Translations under genes and position numbers: made by a program | Shown here: positions 1 through 6,379 of the stretch, piece by piece | How positions within the stretch are numbered: position 1 is the stretch's first letter | Layout: every line of letters begins with the position of its first letter | The notes under the pieces: generated by a model | Databases searched by the model: none | What the model was told of the DNA's origin: nothing | What the model saw: only the letters and a program-made list of their open reading frames with translations | NCBI GenBank assembly: GCA_021783855.1 | Contig: JAJXTL010000133.1 | Span: forward strand, 1-8,175 | DNA from: Pseudomonadota bacterium | Lineage (GTDB): Bacteria; Pseudomonadota; Gammaproteobacteria; Burkholderiales; Gallionellaceae | DNA: 8,175 bases | Reading direction: 5' to 3'

Positions 1-144
1 CTCGTCTGCTGCGGATACTCGTTGTGCAGGCATTGATTCAACGCCCCTGGGTTCTGCATCAAAAGATGCCAACTCCCAGCGCTGAAAGGCAGTGAGCTGT
101 TCCTTGGGGATGGCCTGTCCGGTCGTGAGTATCTCGTCAGACAT
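1..144 (-). CDS. fliH: FliH, flagellar export ATPase regulator (5' part, runs off window)
   Basis: FliH is the cytoplasmic partner and negative regulator of the FliI ATPase in flagellar type III export. I translated the minus strand from the ATG at 144-142 and obtained 48 residues with no stop before the window edge. They begin MSDEILTTGQ and include FQRWELASFD at about residues 19-28, which resembles the conserved FliH N-terminal segment (QRWE-x-ASFD). The start overlaps the fliG stop by 8 bases (ATGTCTGA). A GAGG lies six bases upstream of the ATG (151-154), a good ribosome binding site inside the fliG end. The position after fliF-fliG matches the standard fliFGHIJ order. Only the N-terminus is visible, so the coiled-coil and FliI-binding parts cannot be checked. 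The call rests on this short motif plus synteny. Confidence 0.9.
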   Translation of the reverse strand, partial: MSDEILTTGQAIPKEQLTAFQRWELASFDAEPRGVESMPAQRVSAADE

Positions 145-1132
145 AAGCATCCTCATCTCCCTTGCCGCCCAGCGCAATCTGACCATCGTCCGACAGGCGT
201 TTTACGATCTTGAGTATCTCCTTCTGGTTGGACTCAACCTCGCTCAACTTGACAGGACCTTTGGACTCGAGATCTTCGCGCATCATCTCCGCCGCGCGCG
301 ACGACATGTTCTTGAAAATCTTCTCGCGCAGTTCTTCGCTGGAACCTTTGAGCGCGATGATCAGCGCCTCGGACTGGACTTCGCGCAGGATCAGCTGTAT
401 GCCTCTGTCGTCAACCTCCATAATATTCTCGAAGACGAACATCTTGTCTTCGATTTTTTGCGCGAGATCCGGGTCGAAGCTGCGCACTTTTTCCATCATC
501 TCGGCTTCCATCGCGCCCCCCATGAAGTTGAGGATTTCTGCGGCGGTGGCAACACCTCCCTTGAGGGTCTTCTTGCCCGTCTGTCCGCCGCTCATCAGCT
601 TGCTCAACACATCGTTCAGTTCGCGCAGGGCGACGGGCTGCACGCCATCCAGCGTGGAAATGCGCAGCAGCACGTCATTGCGGGTGCGCTCTGTGAACAT
701 CTTCATGACGCTTGCGGCCTGGTCGGCTTCCAGGTGCACCAGTATGGTCGCGATGATCTGCGGGTGTTCGTTGCCTATCATTTCAGCCACGGCACCCGGG
801 TCCATCCATTTCAGGCTTTCGATCCCGCTGGTGTCGCTGTTGTGCATGATGCGGTCGATCAGGCCGGCGGCCTTGTCATCACCCAGCGCCTTGGTGAGCA
901 TGTTGCGTATGTAGTCGTTGGAGTCCAGTCCTATCGTGGTCTTGGTTGATGCCGTGACCAGAAAGTCGTGAAACACCTGGGCAATCTGTTCACGCGTCAG
1001 ATTGCTCAATGTCACCATCGCCGAACTGATCTTCTGGACTTCCTTGGGTTCCAGGTATTTAAGCACCTCTGCAGCCTCGTTTTCACCCAGAGACATCAGG
1101 AAGATGGCGCTGTTTTGGATGCCCTCATTCAT
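137..1132 (-). CDS. fliG: FliG, flagellar rotor/switch protein
   Basis: FliG sits on the cytoplasmic face of the MS ring, links FliF to FliM, and carries the torque-generating surface that meets the MotA stator. The 331-residue product has the usual family length. The N-terminal FliF-binding domain starts NSAIFLMSLGENEAAEVLKY (residues 7-26). The middle domain has the EHPQ motif at 122-125 (EHPQIIATIL), which contacts FliM. A Gly-Gly hinge (KGG, 191-193) leads into the C-terminal domain. The charged torque helix near 277-297 keeps R279, E286, D287 and K295, at positions I equate with R281, D288, D289 and R297 of the E. coli protein. The ATG overlaps the fliF stop by 8 bases (ATGAATGA), and the stop overlaps fliH in the same way, so translation is probably coupled. 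Nothing looks damaged. Confidence 0.98.
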   Translation of the reverse strand: MNEGIQNSAIFLMSLGENEAAEVLKYLEPKEVQKISSAMVTLSNLTREQIAQVFHDFLVTASTKTTIGLDSNDYIRNMLTKALGDDKAAGLIDRIMHNSDTSGIESLKWMDPGAVAEMIGNEHPQIIATILVHLEADQAASVMKMFTERTRNDVLLRISTLDGVQPVALRELNDVLSKLMSGGQTGKKTLKGGVATAAEILNFMGGAMEAEMMEKVRSFDPDLAQKIEDKMFVFENIMEVDDRGIQLILREVQSEALIIALKGSSEELREKIFKNMSSRAAEMMREDLESKGPVKLSEVESNQKEILKIVKRLSDDGQIALGGKGDEDAYV

Positions 1133-2759
1133 TGCCGTTCACCCATTCCTTGATGACGCTGGCCACGATCTTGGGTTCCTGTTGCGCAATCTGCTTTGCA
1201 AGGTTGAGGTTGTGTTCATAAGGCACAGGGGTGGGCATGACTTGCTCCTCTCCGGCATGTTCTGCGGCAGCCAGCGGTTGATGACTTTCATGCTCATCGA
1301 ACTTGAATGCCTGCAGTGGGCGCAATGCGGGTTTGATGACCTTGAATATCACGAGCAGCATGATGATCGTGATGATCAGATACTTGGCGATCTGCTTGGC
1401 CAATTCTATCATGTCCGTCTGCTGCCATATCGGCACCTCTTTCGCTGCCCCCCCGTAATCCTTGAAGGATGCGTTTTCAATGTTCAGGCTGTCGCCACGG
1501 CTTGCATCGAATCCTACCGCATCTTTCACCAGCATGTCGATCTGGGATTTTTCCTTTTCACTCAATGGTCTTGAGCTGACCTTGCCTTTGGGGTCGGTGG
1601 TTTTGTGGTCGTTGACCACCACGGCGACGGACAGGCGTTTGATCATGCCGACAGGCATCACGGTGTGGCTGATCGTGCGATTCAATTCATAATTGACCGT
1701 GGATTCCTTGTGCAGGTTGTCCAGTTTGGGTGCGCTGGCAGGAAGGTTAGCTCCGCCTTGCGCAGCAGGAGCGACGATAGGTGCGGTCGCAGGAACAGGG
1801 GGCTGATTGGAAAGCGCACCGGGCACGCCGCTTGCACTGAGGCCGGAGCCGTTCAGCGTCTCGCTGCTCTGCTGGCTGCGGATACTGGATTCCTTCGGGG
1901 TGGGATTGGGATTGTAGACTTCCGCCGTTTGTTCGACGCGCGCAAAATCGATGTTCGCCGTCACCTGTGCGCGCACATTTTCCGCGCCATAGAGCGGAGC
2001 CAGGATATTTTCGATGCGCTTGATATAGCCTTGTTCAACCTGTTTGACATATTCGATCTGCTTTGCATCCATGCCTGTGCCATTGTCATCCTGGCCGGCA
2101 CTCAGCAATGTCCCGTCCTGATCGACGACGGTAACATTTTTTGCTTCCAGATCGGGCACGCTGCTCGAGATCAGGTGCACGATCGCGGAAACCTGCCCCG
2201 AATCGAGCAGCCTTCCGCCGCGCAGCGTGAGCACGACAGAGGCGCTGGGTTTTTGCTGCTCCTTGATGAAGACGCTGGGTTTGGGAATGGCCAGATGGAT
2301 GCGTGCCGAGGCGACGGCGCCTATGGTTTGCACCGAGCGCGCAAGTTCGCCTTCCAGCGCGCGCTGGTAGTTGACCTGCTCGGCAAATTGCGTGATGCCG
2401 AATTTCTGGTTTTCCATCAGCTCGAAACCCACCGTGCCGCCCTTGGGCAGGCCCTGGCTTGCCAGTTTCAGGCGCGCTTCATGGACTTCGTTGGAGGGGA
2501 CCATCAGCGCGCCGCCGCCCTCGGCGAATTTGTAGGGAATATTCAGTTGCTGCAGGGATTCGATGATCGCGCCGCCATCCCGATCGGACAGATTGCTGTA
2601 CAGAACGCGGTAGTCCGGGGTCTGCCCCCATATCCAGGCGCCGACCAGCAGTGCAACCAGCGCAGCCGCGCCTATGCCCAGCCCCATCTTCTGCTGCAGG
2701 GTCAAGCGCTCGAGATTGCCAAGTACTGTGGGTGCCGCGCTCATTTGTTGTTCGGCCAT
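1125..2759 (-). CDS. fliF: FliF, flagellar MS-ring protein
   Basis: FliF assembles into the MS ring in the inner membrane, the base on which rod, switch and export gate are built. The product is 544 residues, normal for the family. A first membrane segment lies at about residues 26-45 (start MGLGIGAAALVALL). The periplasmic ring-building region follows, with the conserved YRVLYSNLSDRDGGAII (50-66) and NYQRALEGELARSV (130-143). A low-complexity Ala/Pro/Ser/Gly linker spans about 303-345. The second membrane segment is at about 460-477 (LIITIIMLLVIF). The C-terminal tail NLAKQIAQQEPKIVASVIKE (519-538) plus WVNGNE is the expected FliG-binding helix. No strong ribosome binding site precedes the ATG at 2759. 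The next in-frame ATG (2744) has none either, so I keep the longer form. It is the first gene of fliFGH and is divergent from fliE, as in enteric bacteria. Confidence 0.98.
   Translation of the reverse strand: MAEQQMSAAPTVLGNLERLTLQQKMGLGIGAAALVALLVGAWIWGQTPDYRVLYSNLSDRDGGAIIESLQQLNIPYKFAEGGGALMVPSNEVHEARLKLASQGLPKGGTVGFELMENQKFGITQFAEQVNYQRALEGELARSVQTIGAVASARIHLAIPKPSVFIKEQQKPSASVVLTLRGGRLLDSGQVSAIVHLISSSVPDLEAKNVTVVDQDGTLLSAGQDDNGTGMDAKQIEYVKQVEQGYIKRIENILAPLYGAENVRAQVTANIDFARVEQTAEVYNPNPTPKESSIRSQQSSETLNGSGLSASGVPGALSNQPPVPATAPIVAPAAQGGANLPASAPKLDNLHKESTVNYELNRTISHTVMPVGMIKRLSVAVVVNDHKTTDPKGKVSSRPLSEKEKSQIDMLVKDAVGFDASRGDSLNIENASFKDYGGAAKEVPIWQQTDMIELAKQIAKYLIITIIMLLVIFKVIKPALRPLQAFKFDEHESHQPLAAAEHAGEEQVMPTPVPYEHNLNLAKQIAQQEPKIVASVIKEWVNGNE
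1448..1454 (-). repeat. G7 homopolymer (coding strand) inside fliF
   Basis: Seven C on the plus strand, read as seven G in the fliF message, fall in the DYGGAAK stretch near residue 437, shortly before the second membrane segment. A one-base slip here would remove the membrane segment and the FliG-binding tail. A G7 can occur by chance in a GC-rich gene, and it encodes ordinary Gly-Gly. I list it only because longer G tracts occur in the neighbouring sugar operon. Confidence 0.9.
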
Positions 2760-2804
2760 GATCTTGATTGATGCTGTGCGATGACAATGACATTATCCTC
2801 GGTA

Positions 2805-2844
2805 CGCGGATTTTTGAAAGGAAGAATAAGGGGAAAATCCCGCG
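2805..2844. repeat. Inverted repeat in fliF leader
   Basis: The arms CGCGGATTTT (2805-2814) and AAAATCCCGCG (2834-2844) are reverse complements over ten pairs with one bulged base, separated by 19 bases. In the fliF transcript this would form a hairpin about 45 bases before the start codon. The spacer side also contains GGGAAAATCCC (2831-2841), which could form a small competing hairpin using the same bases. It may be an operator or a leader structure affecting fliF expression. There is no U run after it, so it does not look like a terminator. Confidence 0.55.
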
Positions 2845-2916
2845 CTTGTTCTTCTGATGCGTTGTGGGTGGCTTTGATTATTGTATGTGCACTGTGCTAG
2901 CGTTCATCGGTCATTA

Positions 2917-2957
2917 AGTCGCTAGTTGCTTGAAGTTTTAACTGAGAACTAACGACT
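2917..2957. repeat. Inverted repeat upstream of fliE
   Basis: The arms AGTCGCTAGTT (2917-2927) and AACTAACGACT (2947-2957) are complementary at ten of eleven positions and are separated by 19 bases. A related half-copy, CTAGCGTT at 2897-2904, lies just upstream, so CTAGCG-like sequence occurs three times in about 60 bases. The dyad ends 18 bases before the fliE ribosome binding site. It could be an operator for a flagellar activator or a hairpin in the fliE leader. The sequence alone cannot decide between these. Confidence 0.5.
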
Positions 2958-2975
2958 AGGGTCTGGCTACTAATC

Positions 2976-2982
2976 AAGGAGA
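2976..2982 (+). promoter_or_regulatory. Strong ribosome binding site of fliE
   Basis: AAGGAGA lies five bases before the ATG at 2988. It is a near-consensus Shine-Dalgarno and fixes the fliE start. It is the strongest such site in the window. fliE is the only gene here that is neither coupled to an upstream gene nor weakly initiated. Confidence 0.9.
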
Positions 2983-2987
2983 TTTGC

Positions 2988-3317
2988 ATGAACAACATAT
3001 CGGCAATGGATGGATTGTTGGCGCAAATGCGCGTGGCAGCGGCGGCGGCCGGCCTTTCCACGCCGTCGGTAGCGAATGCAGCGCAGCCTGCCCAGACTGG
3101 TTTTTCGTCGGTGTTAAAGAATGCGCTTGACGGCGTGGCGCAATCCCAGGCAACCTCAGAAGCCATGCAGAAGGCATTCGTGATGGGAGATGAAAGGGCC
3201 AGTCTCAGCGATACCATGATCGCCGTGCAAAAAGCCAGCATCAATTTTCAGACTGCCGTTCAGGTGCGCAGCAAGGTTGTTCAGGCCTATAACGACATCA
3301 TGAACATGCAGGTATAG
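2988..3317 (+). CDS. fliE: FliE, flagellar MS-ring/rod junction protein
   Basis: FliE joins the MS ring to the proximal rod and is among the first proteins exported through the flagellar type III gate. The product is 109 residues, close to the usual length of about 104. The N-terminal part has an Ala-rich stretch (residues 17-21). The conserved C-terminal half contains FSSVLKNALDGVAQSQ (39-54), then FVMGDERASLSDTMIAVQKA (64-83), and ends with QVRSKVVQAYNDIMNMQV, matching the family's R-x-K-x-V-x-A-Y-x-x-I-M-N-M signature. No cleavable signal peptide is expected. It is transcribed away from fliF and appears to be a single-gene unit, because a 190-base gap with hairpins follows. Confidence 0.97.
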   Translation: MNNISAMDGLLAQMRVAAAAAGLSTPSVANAAQPAQTGFSSVLKNALDGVAQSQATSEAMQKAFVMGDERASLSDTMIAVQKASINFQTAVQVRSKVVQAYNDIMNMQV

Positions 3318-3350
3318 GTTTCTCTGCTTGAACAACTAAGTGTTGACTAA

Positions 3351-3369
3351 GCAATCAAAGAACGATTGC
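3351..3369. repeat. Short perfect hairpin after fliE
   Basis: GCAATC (3351-3356) and GATTGC (3364-3369) are a perfect six-base inverted repeat around a seven-base loop, 33 bases after the fliE stop. The stem is short and has no following T run, so it would be weak by itself. It sits directly before the larger hairpin and may help protect or end the fliE transcript. Confidence 0.4.
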
Positions 3370-3371
3370 CA

Positions 3372-3413
3372 AGTCGCCGCTTATTTGTGGGAAAGACGAA
3401 TAAATCGGCGACT
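3372..3413 (+). terminator. Possible transcription terminator after fliE
   Basis: AGTCGCCG (3372-3379) and CGGCGACT (3406-3413) form a perfect eight-pair GC-rich stem. Inside it, after a small internal loop, TTATT (3381-3385) pairs with AATAA (3399-3403), leaving a 13-base loop. Downstream is CCTTAAGTTT rather than a true T run, so it is a poor intrinsic terminator. It could also be a leader structure of the pse transcript or a symmetric protein site. Its location between a finished single-gene unit and a new operon favours a terminator or 3'-end role. Confidence 0.4.
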
Positions 3414-3507
3414 CCTTAAGTTTGAACATTCAGATGTAATATGTGACAAGTTTGTTTAATATGCCTGTTTTCAACAACTGACGTTAATACATCTTCGAGA
3501 CCGGAAA

Positions 3508-4518
3508 ATGCTGACAGACAAATCTATTCTCATCACAGGTGGAACCGGTTCATTCGGTAAAGCTTTTGTTAATACCGTGTTGCAGCGTTACCCAGCGATC
3601 AGACGCCTGGTTGTGTTTTCGCGGGATGAGTTGAAGCAATTCGAGATGTCGCAGCAGTTTCCTGAAAAACAGTATAGAGCGATCCGTTATTTTATCGGTG
3701 ACATTCGCGACGAATCACGTCTTAGGCGCGCCCTGGAAGGCATAGACATCGTCATTCATGCAGCAGCCCTGAAGCAGGTTCCAGCAGCCGAATACAATCC
3801 ATTCGAATGCATAAAAACCAATGTGATGGGCGCGCAAAACCTGATCGAAGCTTGTCTGGATGCAGGTGTGCAGCGCGTGGTTGCCTTGTCTACGGACAAG
3901 GCTGCAGCGCCCGTCAATCTGTACGGTGCAACCAAGCTGTGTTCTGACAAGTTGTTTGTGGCAGCCAATAATATTACAGGTTCACGTGACTTGCGTTTCA
4001 GTGTGGTGCGGTATGGAAATGTAATGTGCAGCCGGGGTTCCGTGATCCCGTTTTTTCTTGAAAAAAGAGCTGGCGGGGTGCTGCCGATTACCGATCCAGG
4101 AATGACCCGTTTCAACATCAGCCTGCAGGAGGGTGTTGATATGGTGTTGTGGTCGCTTGAAAATGCCTGGGGTGGCGAGGTTTTAGTGCCTAAAATACCT
4201 TCATACCGTATTACCGATGTGGCGGAGGCGGTTGCTCCCGAGTGTGAACAGTTGGTTGTTGGCATCCGTCCGGGTGAAAAGATCCATGAAGAAATGATTA
4301 CCGCCAGCGACAGTATGAACACGGTGGATCTCGGAAAATATTATGCGATATTGCCAGTGGGCGCGAGGTTTTCTCGCGATGAGTATTGCAAGAAAATGAA
4401 TGCGGCGCCGGTAGAGCCGGGTTTTTGCTATAACAGTGGCAGCAACACGGATTTTCTGACCGTAGTGCAGTTGCGCAGTTTGATTCAAAAAGAAATAGAT
4501 CCGGCGCATAGCGTGTGA
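3508..4518 (+). CDS. pseB: PseB, UDP-GlcNAc 4,6-dehydratase (inverting)
   Basis: PseB catalyses the first step of pseudaminic acid synthesis: 4,6-dehydration and C5 inversion of UDP-GlcNAc to the 4-keto-6-deoxy-L-arabino sugar, using bound NADP. The 336-residue product fits the family. It is an extended short-chain dehydrogenase. The nucleotide-binding loop GGTGSFGKAF is at residues 11-20, GDIRD at 64-68, and the active site STDKAAAPVNLYGATK at 128-143 gives D130, K131, Y139 and K143, the expected catalytic set. RYGNV (168-172) followed by SRGSVIPFF (175-183) and RPGEKIHEEM (254-263) are further family hallmarks. It is the first gene of the operon, and its stop overlaps the pseC start by one base (TGATG). 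A homologue using the retaining mechanism is unlikely given the PseC, PseF and PseG neighbours. Confidence 0.95.
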   Translation: MLTDKSILITGGTGSFGKAFVNTVLQRYPAIRRLVVFSRDELKQFEMSQQFPEKQYRAIRYFIGDIRDESRLRRALEGIDIVIHAAALKQVPAAEYNPFECIKTNVMGAQNLIEACLDAGVQRVVALSTDKAAAPVNLYGATKLCSDKLFVAANNITGSRDLRFSVVRYGNVMCSRGSVIPFFLEKRAGGVLPITDPGMTRFNISLQEGVDMVLWSLENAWGGEVLVPKIPSYRITDVAEAVAPECEQLVVGIRPGEKIHEEMITASDSMNTVDLGKYYAILPVGARFSRDEYCKKMNAAPVEPGFCYNSGSNTDFLTVVQLRSLIQKEIDPAHSV

Positions 4519-5687
4519 TGGCAATTATTCCTTACGGTCGTCAGGATATATCCGAAGCCGATATTCAAGCGGTTGTGGATGTACTGCGCTCGGATTATCT
4601 GACGCAAGGTCCAGTAGTGCCCGCTTTTGAAAAGCACCTTGCTGATTATTGTGGTGCGCAGCATGCGATTGCGGTTAACAGTGCTACCAGCGCACTACAC
4701 ATTGCCTGTTTGGCGCTGGGTGTGGTCGCGGGCGATTGGGTATGGACCGCGCCGATCACGTTTGTAGCGAGCGCAAATTGCGCACTTTATTGCGGCGCAC
4801 AGGTGGATTTTGTTGATATTGATCCGCGGACTTACAACATAAGTGTACAACGCCTGGCAGAGAAACTGGCAGAAGCGGAGCTGACAGGTAAACTTCCCAA
4901 GGTTGTGATTCCTGTTCATATGAGCGGGCAACCTGGTGATATGGCGGGCATTCATGCGCTTAGCCAGCAGTATGGTTTCAAAATCATTGAGGATGCCTCG
5001 CATGCCATTGGTGCACGGTATAAAGGCGAACCCATTGGTAACTGCCGCCACAGCGATATCACTATATTCAGTTTTCACCCGGTCAAAATCATCACGGCTG
5101 GCGAAGGTGGTATGGCTCTGACCAATGACAGCCATCTGGCTAAACGCATGAAATTGTTGCGCAGCCACGGTATTACGAGTGATGCTTCAGATATGCAACC
5201 CAGACCGATTGACGAAATCTGGAATTATCAGCAGATAGACTTGGGATTCAATTACCGCATGACTGATATCCATGCAGCGTTAGGCTTGAGCCAGATGCGG
5301 CAGCTGGATGAGTTTGTTGTCAGACGGCACGATATTGCAAAACGGTATGATCTTTTTTTGTCTGATCTGCCGGTGATTATTCCCTGGCAGCATAAAGACA
5401 GCTATTCAAGTTTTCATCTGTATTTGATCCGGCTTAAACTGACCGAGATTAACAGGACTCAACGGGAAGTGTTTGATGCGTTGCGCGCGGCAGGTATTCT
5501 TGTAAACTTGCATTACATTCCTGTTTATCGTCAGCCGTACTTTGAGAGATTGGGCTTTGTCCAGTGCTATTGTCCTGAAGCCGAACAGTATTTCAAAGAG
5601 ACAATCAGCCTGCCGATTTATCCCGGATTGACTGAGGCGCAGCAGGATCGGGTAGTCATTGAATTAAGAGAGGCCTTGGGTATATGA
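4518..5687 (+). CDS. pseC: PseC, PLP aminotransferase of the pseudaminic acid pathway
   Basis: PseC transfers an amino group from glutamate to C4 of the PseB product, giving UDP-4-amino-4,6-dideoxy-N-acetyl-beta-L-altrosamine. It is a DegT/DnrJ/EryC1/StrS-type enzyme. With the ATG at 4518 it has 389 residues. The N-terminus IPYGRQDISEADIQAV and SDYLTQGP are typical. IIEDASHAIGARYKGEPIG (156-174) holds the PLP-ring aspartate (D159), and FSFHPVKIITAGEGGM (184-199) holds the Schiff-base lysine, K190. A GTG one codon earlier (4515) is also open, but ATG in a TGATG overlap with the pseB stop is the better start. There is no good ribosome binding site, so translation probably depends on ribosomes finishing pseB. 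The end overlaps pseF as ATGA. Confidence 0.95.
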   Translation: MAIIPYGRQDISEADIQAVVDVLRSDYLTQGPVVPAFEKHLADYCGAQHAIAVNSATSALHIACLALGVVAGDWVWTAPITFVASANCALYCGAQVDFVDIDPRTYNISVQRLAEKLAEAELTGKLPKVVIPVHMSGQPGDMAGIHALSQQYGFKIIEDASHAIGARYKGEPIGNCRHSDITIFSFHPVKIITAGEGGMALTNDSHLAKRMKLLRSHGITSDASDMQPRPIDEIWNYQQIDLGFNYRMTDIHAALGLSQMRQLDEFVVRRHDIAKRYDLFLSDLPVIIPWQHKDSYSSFHLYLIRLKLTEINRTQREVFDALRAAGILVNLHYIPVYRQPYFERLGFVQCYCPEAEQYFKETISLPIYPGLTEAQQDRVVIELREALGI

Positions 5688-6379
5688 GAATTGCCGTGAT
5701 CCCCGCGCGCGGTGGAAGCAAACGCATTCCTCGCAAAAATATTGTGGATTTCTGCGGCATGCCGATGATCTCATGGTCGATCAGAGCAGCACAGGCATCC
5801 GGCTTATTCGATTATGTCATGGTGTCGACGGATGATACCGAGATTGCCGGTATTGCCAGGCAGTTCGGTGCACAGGTGCCGTTCTTGCGGCCGACTGAAT
5901 TATCGAATGACTATGCCGGGACCACAGAGGTCATTGCTCACGCGACAAGGTGGGCATTGGATCAAGGCTTTGATGTGGAGGAGGTTTGCTGTATTTATGC
6001 TACTGCGCCTTTTGTGCAGGCGGATGATCTAAAAAAAGGTTTATTAGTATTACAGTCGGGTGACTGGTCCTATGCATTTAGCGTGACCGACTTTTCTTCG
6101 CCAATTTTTCGTTCCTTCAAGCAGACTGATGAGGGGGGGCTGGAGATGTTTTTTCCGGAATATTTCGAGATTCGCTCGCAGGATTTACCGGTCGCACTGC
6201 ACGATGCCGGCCAGTTTTATTGGGGACAACCGTCAGCATGGCTGGAAAATAAGCGTATTTTTGATAAGCATTCTGCACCTGTGATGATTCCAAGGTGGCG
6301 AGTGCAGGATATTGACACTCAGGATGACTGGAAGAGGGCTGAACTCATGTTTAATCAATTGAAAGAACCTGAACTATGA
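5684..6379 (+). CDS. pseF: PseF, CMP-pseudaminic acid synthetase
   Basis: PseF activates the finished nonulosonic acid with CTP to make the CMP-sugar used by glycosyltransferases. The 231-residue product belongs to the CMP-sugar cytidylyltransferases. The N-terminal nucleotide-binding loop is IPARGGSKRIPRKNI (6-20). STDD follows at 48-51, YATAPF at 105-110, DAGQFYWG at 174-181 and VQDIDTQDDW at 207-216, the last being the usual metal/C-terminal signature of the family. The DAGQFYW segment favours the Pse type over sialic-acid synthetases (NeuA). It overlaps pseC and the following methylase by ATGA at each end. A run of seven G falls in codons 150-152. The product is intact. Confidence 0.95.
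   Translation: MRIAVIPARGGSKRIPRKNIVDFCGMPMISWSIRAAQASGLFDYVMVSTDDTEIAGIARQFGAQVPFLRPTELSNDYAGTTEVIAHATRWALDQGFDVEEVCCIYATAPFVQADDLKKGLLVLQSGDWSYAFSVTDFSSPIFRSFKQTDEGGLEMFFPEYFEIRSQDLPVALHDAGQFYWGQPSAWLENKRIFDKHSAPVMIPRWRVQDIDTQDDWKRAELMFNQLKEPEL
6133..6139 (+). repeat. G7 homopolymer inside pseF
   Basis: Seven consecutive G read as the end of GAG plus two GGG codons (Glu-Gly-Gly, about residues 150-152 of PseF). A one-base slip would shift the frame before the DAGQFYWG and VQDID motifs and inactivate the enzyme. It is shorter than the tracts usually reported as switching often, so this alone is weak evidence for phase variation. Confidence 0.9.

Larger units (their letters stand above)
2760..2987. 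promoter_or_regulatory. Divergent control region between fliF and fliE
   Basis: This 228-base non-coding stretch separates the fliF and fliE starts, so it must hold promoters for both directions. It contains two long inverted repeats (listed separately), one in each presumed leader. The best promoter-like element I see is TACAAT read on the minus strand at 2885-2880, a near match to a -10 box for fliF with no convincing -35. This would suit an activator-dependent class II flagellar promoter. I looked for a sigma-54 -24/-12 pair, a full sigma-28 promoter and a pair of FlhDC boxes and found none that I can defend. The regulator is therefore undetermined. Confidence 0.6.
3318..3507 (+). promoter_or_regulatory. 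Non-coding gap between fliE and pseB, presumed pse operon promoter
   Basis: This 190-base gap holds no credible gene. Two clear hairpins lie in its first half (listed separately). The second half is AT-rich and is the likely place for the pse promoter. Two TAATAT hexamers (3437-3442 and 3457-3462) resemble -10 boxes, but neither has a good -35 at 16-18 bases. TTAAGTTT (3416-3423) resembles the -35 of a sigma-28 flagellar promoter, but at the expected spacing the -10 (3435-3442) matches poorly. Before pseB only a weak GGAA (3503-3506) or GAGA (3497-3500) could serve as ribosome binding site. I treat the exact promoter as unresolved. Confidence 0.4.

Noticed and set aside
92..949. Long open frame (285 codons) on the plus strand opposite fliG
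   Set aside because: It is antisense to a clear fliG, has no family resemblance that I recognise, and is explained by codon bias of the real gene.
1605..2771. Long open frame (388 codons) on the plus strand opposite fliF
   Set aside because: It is antisense to an intact fliF. The Arg/His/Gly/Ala-rich composition is that of a shadow frame in a GC-rich gene.
2867..2885. Sigma-54-like promoter, TGGC followed by TTGT, upstream of fliE
   Set aside because: The spacing is off by one and the essential GC of the -12 element is missing.
3325..3353. TGCTT ... AAGCA inverted repeat after fliE
   Set aside because: Only five outer pairs, with a broken inner stem; too weak to separate from chance.
3416..3442. 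Sigma-28-like flagellar promoter before pseB
   Set aside because: TTAAGTTT resembles the -35, but the sequence at the right spacing (TGTAATAT) matches the GCCGATAA -10 at only three of eight positions.
4515..4517. GTG one codon upstream as the start of pseC
   Set aside because: It is open and possible, but the adjacent ATG forms the usual TGATG overlap and matches common start preference; the difference is one residue.
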